Below the pieces are notes generated by a model. The model saw nothing but the letters and a program-made list of their open reading frames with translations, had not been told where the DNA came from and did not search any database. DNA of 64,000 nt from Polyporus tsugae (Eukaryota > Basidiomycota > Agaricomycetes > Polyporales > Polyporaceae), in assembly GCA_024305745.1 (NCBI GenBank), contig JAHRBS010000014.1:2735501-2799500 (forward strand). Direction: 5' to 3'. Within the stretch, counting starts at the first letter, position 1. Each line of letters opens with the position of its first letter. Shown in pieces: positions 57,166 to 64,000 of the stretch. The position numbers were made by a program, and so were the translations under genes.

Positions 57166-60100
57166 CAGCTGTTGGCCGGAGATCGATCCGCGAACATACT
57201 GTGCACGTCTTCTCTTTGTGCATGCCACAAAGGACTCCACGAGCATTCCACGACCACGTTACGGCTTATGGAATGTCAGGGTGCACGCCCTGACAAGCCG
57301 CTCACGACGCACTTGTGTCCTTCGCGCGGAAGGACCTGTGTTTGACCCCATCAGAACCACGACCAGCGTGACGTACGTGTGCTCACACACTCACCTGATC
57401 CCGTGGCAGGTACGAGGACATAGGAATACATTCGTCGGGATCGAAGTCTCCCAGTGCCGTCGCTTTCTGGGCGAACACGAGGCCCGTGCACGGCGAGGCA
57501 TATACCCTCGCCAAGCTCTTCGGGTCCTTCATCTACCTGTAAACTTAACAACTGGATGCGTCCGACAACGGTCAGTGGAAATAGCTATAGAGCGTGCGGT
57601 TCAACAGAGGAAAGACTTACACGACCACAGGAGACCTAGAGTCTCACGCATCGCTCGGACGAGGTCGCGGACCGTGGCAGGATGCGCGAGAAGGGGACGG
57701 TGCGTCCGGCCCGGGACGTCCAGGTAGGTGCAGAGTCGCGCCGCGGGTCGTCAAAGACGTCCTATAGACAGTGTCAGGTAACACAGAGAGGGAATGACGA
57801 CGCGCTACCCCAGTAAGTCTGTCCTCTCGCAGACTGTCTGACTGCGCATTGAAAACCACCGTGACCCACACTGCTGAGCGCTCGAGCGCCGACCAGTGGC
57901 TATGGCGTGATTTGTCATATCCGGATCGATCATAACAGTCAAGGTTTGAACTTGAACCATCCTCTGCGCCTGATTGCGCGCGTCGCTCCGTGCGTTGACC
58001 ACCAATGGCCGCCGACCCGCCCTTCAGGTTCAAGATGCCCAGATCCCAGTCAAACGCTGCAAGTGCACACCACCCGGTCACCGGTCACCCCCGGCCCCAG
58101 GCTGCAGACAGCCAATGTGCCATCCGAGATCCCCAACCCTCTCATCCGACCCGCCTCATCCTGCGTTAGCCCTCCCCAGCCTACCTGCCCTACCCACGCA
58201 CTCGAAATACTCGTCGCCACGCTGCAATTCTGTCTACATAAGCCTAATTTTTGTTCGCCGGCGCGAGACGGTGACGGTGTTGACAGCGCCGTCACGGTGC
58301 TATAGCACTGGTCCCGGCCAGCCTCTAAAGCCAGCTGAGACGCACCAGACTCAGCCGTCATGACGACGACGCGGAGAGATGTCAAACGAAACCCTGCAGC
58401 CGGAAGGAAAGGGGTGCTCGCCGCCAGCCCCCACTCACTGTCCTCTCGACTTTTCGCGCACCGATCGCCCAGGACAACTCAAGTCCGGCCACACCAGCCC
58501 GTATTTCTATTGGACGACAAGGGTCCAAAGCGACGCGGTTTGCCGCATCCCAATCACCTCGAATGTGATCACCTCCGTCCGTATTTCATTTTTCCTAGGC
58601 AATACTGGCGTAACTGATCTGTCAATATGGGTCCTGTGGCGGCGGTTTACGTCCACGGCCGCCTCCGCGATATGATCTTGCAGACACCACGATTACCTAT
58701 CAAACACCTTGCCCCGCGCCGCCAAGGCTCGCTTTGTCGCTCGCTCACGAATATTGTATGCACCCGATCGGCGGCCGGTGAGTGTGCGACGAATCTGGTC
58801 CGGACTTGACTGACTGCTCTGGCAGCAACAGAACCACCGAACCCGGGGCCACTGGCAGGCGGTGCCGCCACTCTTTCAGTTTCTTGGGCCACACAACGCG
58901 CTCCAGAGTGGAATTACCAGGCCGCATACAACTTCTCGCTGCACGGCGGCGCACTGGGAATGGCGCTCATACAAGGGTAGAACCCGCAAGACCGCGGCAC
59001 GCGTTTCAAATGGGTGGTCGGAACTTGATGCCGTCGGATGGCTCCCTGCAACCTGGCCAATCCATCAATCGTGGTCACGTTATCAACTTGTAAGTCCCCG
59101 CAGTGAAAATCTGGTTGCCTCACGAGCTTGGGGGTCGAGTCGTCGCATACACACGTCGGAGTCAGACCGCGGCGCGGCCGATACAAAGTCTGCTGCAAAT
59201 TTCGAATGCGGCGCTGATTGACCCGCCACTTCCGCGACTGTCGGAGTCACGAGCAGCGTTTGCGAGCACGATGTGAAACTCGCAGAGTAATGTAATGACA
59301 AGCGTGCGCAGACACCCTCCTCTTGGAGAGCATGGGGGCGATGTAGCGGGCAGCTTGGGTACATACTGACTGCTTTCTTTGCAATAGAATCCAGCGAGTG
59401 CGAGCACACCGAGATAGTCCGGTAGCTCAAAACACGACCGCGGTCTCATGGCCGTTGCCTCGCACATAAATCCGGCACAAGAGCATAAATCAGGGTTGTG
59501 CCGCCAGAGATACGACGCCATCCTGCGCGTACATCCTTCGTCGGTAGCAGGACGCGGTGCGCGTGATGGATGTTTTCGCTCCAAATTGGGCGCTGATCGG
59601 CGACATAGTCGCAGCTTTCGCATTGTAGGACAGCTCCGGTTCATTTTCAAGTCTGCAAACCTGTTGGCCGCCATATCGGCTCCAAGGTCGTACCCTCTCG
59701 CCCTTGGCCACCCGTGCTTGGCTACTACCCGTGCAGAGCCCACGCCTGCGGGGTGAAGACCTCGCGCCTGTGCATCGATGCGCAAGTCCCCCTTGGCCTT
59801 CTGGCCACGGCCAACTTACACTCAGACGATGCCACAGAGCCGTGGGACTATATCGACCTAAAGCCAGGCTCTGAGGTGCTCAGCGCGAGCTGCTGCCGCG
59901 GATGCTCGGGCGTGGCCAGGTGGCCGTTTCGAAGCGGGCATAGGTATTGTAGACAGTGGCTCGACCTCGCTGTCCGACAAGGCTAACGTGGACTTTGTAA
60001 GGCAGCAAGAGATGTTGATTTAGACCGACAGAGCACTGCCGTTAGCAGAGCCGCACCGATCACTCTGCTACTCGGATTCAGCCGTGCCGAGTCTGAGGTC

Positions 60101-60182
60101 TGAGGCTGACTGGAGGGACTCGATCTCCCGACGCCCTCGAGTTACTTCTCTAGCTACCACATCCTTCGAGCCGTCCTCTCCC
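57166..60182. other. 3-kb gene-poor stretch
   Basis: No gene found with confidence. At 57411-57540 the plus strand reads YEDIGIHSSGSKSPSAVAFW and LAKLFGSFIYL, preceded by a CAG acceptor-like site, perhaps an exon of a dead gene. At 57660-57770 the minus strand reads DVFDDPRRDSAP. Frames of up to 207 codons at 59.1-59.8 kb are Cys- and Arg-rich and overlap on both strands, so I treat them as chance. Confidence 0.4.
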
Positions 60183-61431
60183 ATGAAACACGGCACCATT
60201 CCTGCAATGTGGCATCACCTCACGAATGTCATGTTCAAACTTGGGATCACATCTCGTGGCCCCCAATCGCTGGATGCCGCGACGGCCACTCAGGCTGTGG
60301 GTACTGGTACTACAGCAGATCCCCCGGTACGTGACCTGAGCGTACGCGCATCAGCCAATACTAACCTCCGTTCCAACCTCCACAGGGACGATTGGATCCC
60401 CGACCAGAGACGACCCCGGCTGTCCCCGATTCACACCGCCGGAACGCGCGACACTACGTCGAAGCCCGATTTGTGAGTACTAATCCTCTTTGTTCGATGG
60501 TAGCCCATTCGTTCTCACACCAGTCTAGCACGTCGCGATAGCTGTTCTCAGCAGCCTTCCCCAATCGACTGTGTTGAAGTTAGCTGCAGACGTAGCCCAA
60601 GAGCTCGTGGAGACAGCCGCGCACCTGGCTACGTTAGTGCCCATCCCCGGCATACAAGCGGCCGCTGAGACGCTGCTGTATATATAGCAAGCGGTTCGAA
60701 CATTTTATGTAAATCTCTCCTGCACCTATATCCTCACTTGTCGCTAACTTACCTGTACTATTCAGGAGAACCGCGAGGCCTATCTACGCCTCGTCAGGCG
60801 GTGTGGAGAAATGCTAATGTTTCTCCGTGACGAGATCACACGAGCTGGCATTGCTGCCGAGCTCATTGCACTCCCCCTGCAGCGTCTGGAGGGGTAAGTG
60901 ACGTGCTGTATAATATAGTAGTCTTCACCATATACTGATGTTTGTCACCTCAGCTCGTTCGAGCGCATAAAGCTTTCCTTAAAAGAGCATTCCGATCGGT
61001 CCGCTTTTGTACGGTGTTTGCGACGCCGAGCGATGTGGGAAGCACTCAAGGATCATCACGTCGACTTGAATGATGCATTGTCTTGCTTTAACGTACGTCC
61101 AGTGCCGTCCCTAGGACGAGCATGATGTCTAAATCTGCATATGTTTCAGTCCTCAGCGATAATCCGCATATTCGAGACAGCCGTCACCTCACAGCGGCAA
61201 GACCGGGAGGACGCCGCGACCATTACGGCGCAGCAACGGAGGGATACCGCGATCACTACGGCGCTCCTCACCAACGGACAGCAACGACGCGACGGACCGG
61301 CGCATTTGGGTGGCAGGCGGGACAGCCACGAGAACGAGTCGCACAACGTGCGTGATGCACTCCGCGGCGAGATGGACGACCATGAAATTCTCCAAGAGCC
61401 TCGGTCCATCGCCGTGGAGTCCACATCCTGA
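60183..61431 (+). pseudogene. MLKL/NACHT-adaptor-like helical domain protein with one in-frame TAG
   Basis: Six exons join in phase: 60183-60326, 60386-60472, 60529-60708, 60766-60893, 60954-61092 and 61150-61431 (320 codons). After a Ser/Thr-rich N-terminus the core reads VLKLAADVAQELVETAAHLATLVPIPGIQAAAETLL, then ENREAYLRLVRRCGEMLMFLRDEI, LPLQRLEG, FERIKLSLKEHS and ALSCFN. This heptad pattern with a VPIPG turn is that of the MLKL-like N-terminal four-helix domain found before NACHT or kinase domains in Agaricomycetes (family recalled, not searched). Here nothing follows except a Gln/Arg-rich tail. TAG at 60685-60687 (YI-stop-QAVRTFY) probably replaces a Trp or Gln; all other exons are clean. 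Confidence 0.55.
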
Positions 61432-62135
61432 CTGCCGCGCGCTACTACGTTCGAGCTCGTGGATGCCCTCATCCTCGTCCCGTCTTTTGCTCCACTCCAC
61501 GCCTTGCTGAGCAACGTCACTATCCCCTCTCGGAGTATATACAGTGCCCACTCCGTTTCGACTCCGAGTCTCGGATGATTGCGCAATGTGCCCTAGTTCG
61601 TCAAGCCCACCTCCTACCGTTCACCAGTACGGCCCTATGTTTTTATGGTATTTTCGGACCTTACACGCTCGCTGTCTCTCGCATGCGCTCCTTTTCCAGT
61701 GCTTTCTTTCTATTGCACCTGCAAGGCTACTTGCCCAGTAATCTATACCATTTTGCTACGTTCGTCCACTCCTACGTGCGGCACTGGCCTGTAGTGATGT
61801 GCTGGGCTGGTTCAAGTCAAAGCACCATTCCGGGCAGGCCCGCCTCTGCGCTTCGCCGAACCTTTCTCTCTGTCCCTGTCTCTGTCTCTCTGTCCCTGTC
61901 TCTGTCTCTCTGTCTCTCTCTCAACAAGCCTCGGCCTGTACCCGCAGGCCTTCAAAGTCCGAGCCCATGTTCATTCGAGTTCGGACCGAACGTGAGCAGT
62001 TCAATTTTTGCGGACCGAAGCGGCGCGTGACCAGCATCCGCCAGGGGGTACCATAAAGGGGCTGATCGTGCGCGCATTTATTCTGTCATTCGGACTCATT
62101 CCTCCCGTACCCTTGTCCACAGAGCCACCACACAC
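61432..62135. other. Intergenic with promoter of the F-box gene
   Basis: A CTGTCT-type microsatellite (61864-61921) is the only repeat. No gene is seen. Confidence 0.5.
61864..61921. repeat. Microsatellite, (CTGTCT)n-like
   Basis: About 58 bp made of CTCTCTGTCC / CTGTCTCTGT units in two higher-order copies, starting TTCTCTCTGTCC and ending TCTCTCTC. It lies about 215 bp upstream of the F-box start. Confidence 0.85.
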
Positions 62136-63251
62136 ATGTCCACGCCTACACAAGTACCTTCCTCCGCTGAGTCATCCTCACCATGGATTCCCCCAGAACT
62201 CATCACCCGCATCCTCACCAACCTCTGGGAAGTACCCCAAACACCGCAGGAGCGATCAGCTTTGTTGAAGACCATCACACTGGTCAACCGCTCTTGGTTT
62301 ACCCTCGTCGCGCTCATCACCTCTCGCGACTTTCACATCTCTAACAAGCGAAATGCAAATGCCTTCCTCCAACTTCTCTCCAAATCCACACCGAGACCAA
62401 CGGCAGATAACCTGTTAACCACGGAGAGAACCCAATTCGCTAACGACACGTGTCGCTCCCTCACGTTTCATGTTGTCGATGGGAAACTTTCCAAGTGGCC
62501 CAGTCCCCTCACCAAAAAGACTGTCGCCGCCCTCATCAAGCGGGGTCCGTGGCCCTCTCCGGCCGACGACGCGGACGACGCCATTTCACTCGTCCTGGAC
62601 AAGATTTCGACACCCGACTGGCATCTCCCCAACCTCCAACACATCTCGCTCCGGTACAGGGACCGGGGGTTTGCGGACGTCTTCCACCACCTCGAGCTGG
62701 GGCCGTTCCCGCCGCAGGTCACGCGCCTCTCCATCGACTACTCGTTCAGCGTGTGGCATCTCAAGTATACCTTCAGTCTGTTGTGGATGGATACCCGCGA
62801 CGGCACCCAGTGGTACACACCCTTCCCGGCGGAAAAGGCCCGCCGCGGTGTCGTTCCTATGATTCCGAACCTCCGGTACCTTGCGTTAACGTCCGGCGCG
62901 ACGACCGCGTTCGTGACGGCCATCCTCCCGCTGTGCCCGAACGTCGAGACGCTGGAGATCACACAGCCCAGCGCGGTCCGGCTGGAAGCGATTGGCCCGC
63001 AAGTCCCCTCGTCCCTCAGGACCTTGGTTCTGCGCCATCTGGGCGCGCTGTCCGGGGAACAGCTATGCCGGTGGGAGTTGTGCTTAGCGTTGGACAGGGG
63101 ACTCTTTCCCGCTCGTGGTACTAGCACTACTACGAAGCCGCGGATCGTCGTCCGTTCGGGCGCCCTGGATGATCCCGTTGTGTTCATGGCGGTGAGACGC
63201 AGGTGTGAGCGTTTCGATGCTGAGCTTGTGCATGAGTGTGATGATGCTTAG
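62136..63251 (+). CDS. F-box-like protein (371 aa), intact
   Basis: Single exon. MSTPTQVPSSAESSSPWIPPELITRILTNLWE carries the F-box helix 1, and LVNRSWFTLVALITSRDFHI is the second half. A C-terminal leucine-rich region follows (LPNLQHISLRYRD, VTRLSIDYSF, IPNLRYLALTSG, CPNVETLEITQPS, LRTLVLRHLG) and the end RRRCERFDAELVHECDDA. The upstream region and start context resemble those of the pseudogene at 54166. Likely an SCF adaptor; the substrate is unknown. Confidence 0.8.
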   Translation: MSTPTQVPSSAESSSPWIPPELITRILTNLWEVPQTPQERSALLKTITLVNRSWFTLVALITSRDFHISNKRNANAFLQLLSKSTPRPTADNLLTTERTQFANDTCRSLTFHVVDGKLSKWPSPLTKKTVAALIKRGPWPSPADDADDAISLVLDKISTPDWHLPNLQHISLRYRDRGFADVFHHLELGPFPPQVTRLSIDYSFSVWHLKYTFSLLWMDTRDGTQWYTPFPAEKARRGVVPMIPNLRYLALTSGATTAFVTAILPLCPNVETLEITQPSAVRLEAIGPQVPSSLRTLVLRHLGALSGEQLCRWELCLALDRGLFPARGTSTTTKPRIVVRSGALDDPVVFMAVRRRCERFDAELVHECDDA

Positions 63252-63735
63252 AGCATGTGATTCTAGTACTGTACAGGGACCCGTCGAAAGGTATGTAGTA
63301 CTACAAGAAGAGTGCCCGTATAGTTGTGCTCGCTGTTTCGAAGGTGGTAGAAGTATATTCAGGTTCATAGCAGGCATACACATAAACTACGGACTCGAGG
63401 CCATGCGGAGTCACAAACGTTGACCGAGGTGCCTACAACGGGGTTTACAAACAGATATGAGGGGGCACCGATCAATCAAGTGCGTATTTATACAAGTCCA
63501 CGACGAGTAGCTAGTACTAGTACACTTCAGTTTCCGGATCCCAACCTATGCTCGCAACGCCTCCGATCATGCCAAACGACAAATAAGGCTACACCCCCGA
63601 AGTCACCGGTACCCCGAACAACCGTGCCAAACTGTTCAAGTCTGGACTCTGACTCGCACTGTCCGCGCCGGCATCCACCAAGCAGCGGTCTAGGCCACCC
63701 ACATCCGAACACTTACGGTCGGTGTAGTTCTCGAT
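63252..63735. other. Intergenic, nothing recognised
   Basis: A frame continues on the minus strand from the HNH-like gene after its stop to about 63591, but it does not match the family C-terminus. Confidence 0.4.
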
Positions 63736-63966
63736 TCAGTCAAAAATGCTGGCCAAACCGGTCGTATAAAGCACGCCGCCAAAGGCCGCATGCATCAGCA
63801 ACAACTCCTGGCTAGGAAGGATGTCTCGGACGGGCGCGTCGCCGTCGCCATGGTCGACCACAGAGCTGTGGTCCTGTAAGGTGACGGTGTGTCGGAGCGT
63901 AATGGATGGGTACGTGACTCCGACGATTCGCGGGTCGTGGTCCTTGACTCGATAGGTATTCGGAAC
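63736..63966 (-). CDS. HNH-like (degenerate) protein 5, last exon only, cut by window edge
   Basis: After an acceptor GCATCAG (63973-63967) the minus strand reads VPNTYRVKDHDPRI, VTLQDHSSVVDHGDG, LPSQELLLMHAAFGGVLYTTGLASIF, aligned with the last exon of the other members (PNHYKIKRY, VTFADHS, LPDQRLLRLHAAL-GVL). It stops at TGA 63736-63738, before the FWxxVVxxEG block the others have. It is therefore either a shortened member or a nonsense-mutated one; the rest lies outside the window. Confidence 0.6.
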   Translation of the reverse strand, partial: VPNTYRVKDHDPRIVGVTYPSITLRHTVTLQDHSSVVDHGDGDAPVRDILPSQELLLMHAAFGGVLYTTGLASIFD

Positions 63967-64000
63967 CTGATGCGGAGTGCGCTCTCGTCAGACACAGGGA

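Noticed and set aside
59162..59785. 207-codon minus-strand frame
   Set aside because: Cys- and Arg-rich composition, overlapping plus-strand frames, no motif or splice support.
1..64000. CRISPR arrays, rRNA genes, bacterial operons
   Set aside because: No regularly spaced repeats, rRNA cores or operon spacing; the intron-rich genes are clearly eukaryotic.

Overview
The window looks like an accessory, repeat-rich stretch of a filamentous basidiomycete genome (Agaricomycetes; Polyporales-like is a guess). The signs are many GT-AG introns of about 45-75 nt, no operons or ribosome-binding sites, families typical of Agaricomycetes (F-box/LRR paralogues, BTB proteins, HNH-like proteins, an HAE/CCxxC deaminase-like protein, an MLKL-like helical domain), and many nested transposon relics. 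All exon models were built by hand from splice consensus and reading phase; no search was run.

Layout. (1) 1-14.8 kb and 32.2-42.5 kb are the two arms of a diverged inverted segmental duplication around a 17.4-kb spacer. From the outer end inwards each arm carries an F-box C-terminal remnant, HNH-like gene 1, HNH-like gene 2, an MDR reductase pseudogene, an unknown LRR-like gene and an F-box gene. The left arm also has a private 3.9-kb segment (SDR relic, an intact F-box gene, an F-box scrap). Loss between arms is reciprocal: HNH-1 and the unknown gene are dead on the left and open on the right; HNH-2 is open on the left and frameshifted on the right; the F-box gene is broken on both sides by unrelated events (solo LTR on the left, 52-bp deletion on the right).

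(2) The spacer (14.8-32.2 kb) holds an unknown protein, a repeat-containing hydrophilic protein with a CRE-like promoter, a deaminase-like gene split by a 1.1-kb hAT element, an F-box gene, an intact MDR reductase (parent type of the two arm pseudogenes) and an F-box/LRR-type gene.

(3) 42.5-51.4 kb has a PIF/Harbinger-like MITE, a Pro/Ser-rich hypothetical, an HNH-like pseudogene and an intact HNH-like gene facing away from each other, with a 1.7-kb retroposon between them.

(4) 52.0-57.2 kb is a near-perfect inverted pair of 1,978-bp transposon-like units, each carrying a BTB-type gene, around an F-box pseudogene. 57-60 kb is gene-poor. 60.2-64 kb has an MLKL-like domain gene with one stop, an intact F-box paralogue of the gene between the twin units, and an HNH-like gene cut by the window edge.

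Taken together, ubiquitin-ligase adaptor families (F-box, BTB) are mixed with decayed nuclease- and deaminase-like families and a cell-death-type helical domain, all turning over quickly by duplication, transposon insertion and nonsense mutation. A conflict- or immunity-related island is the most interesting reading, but it is inference.
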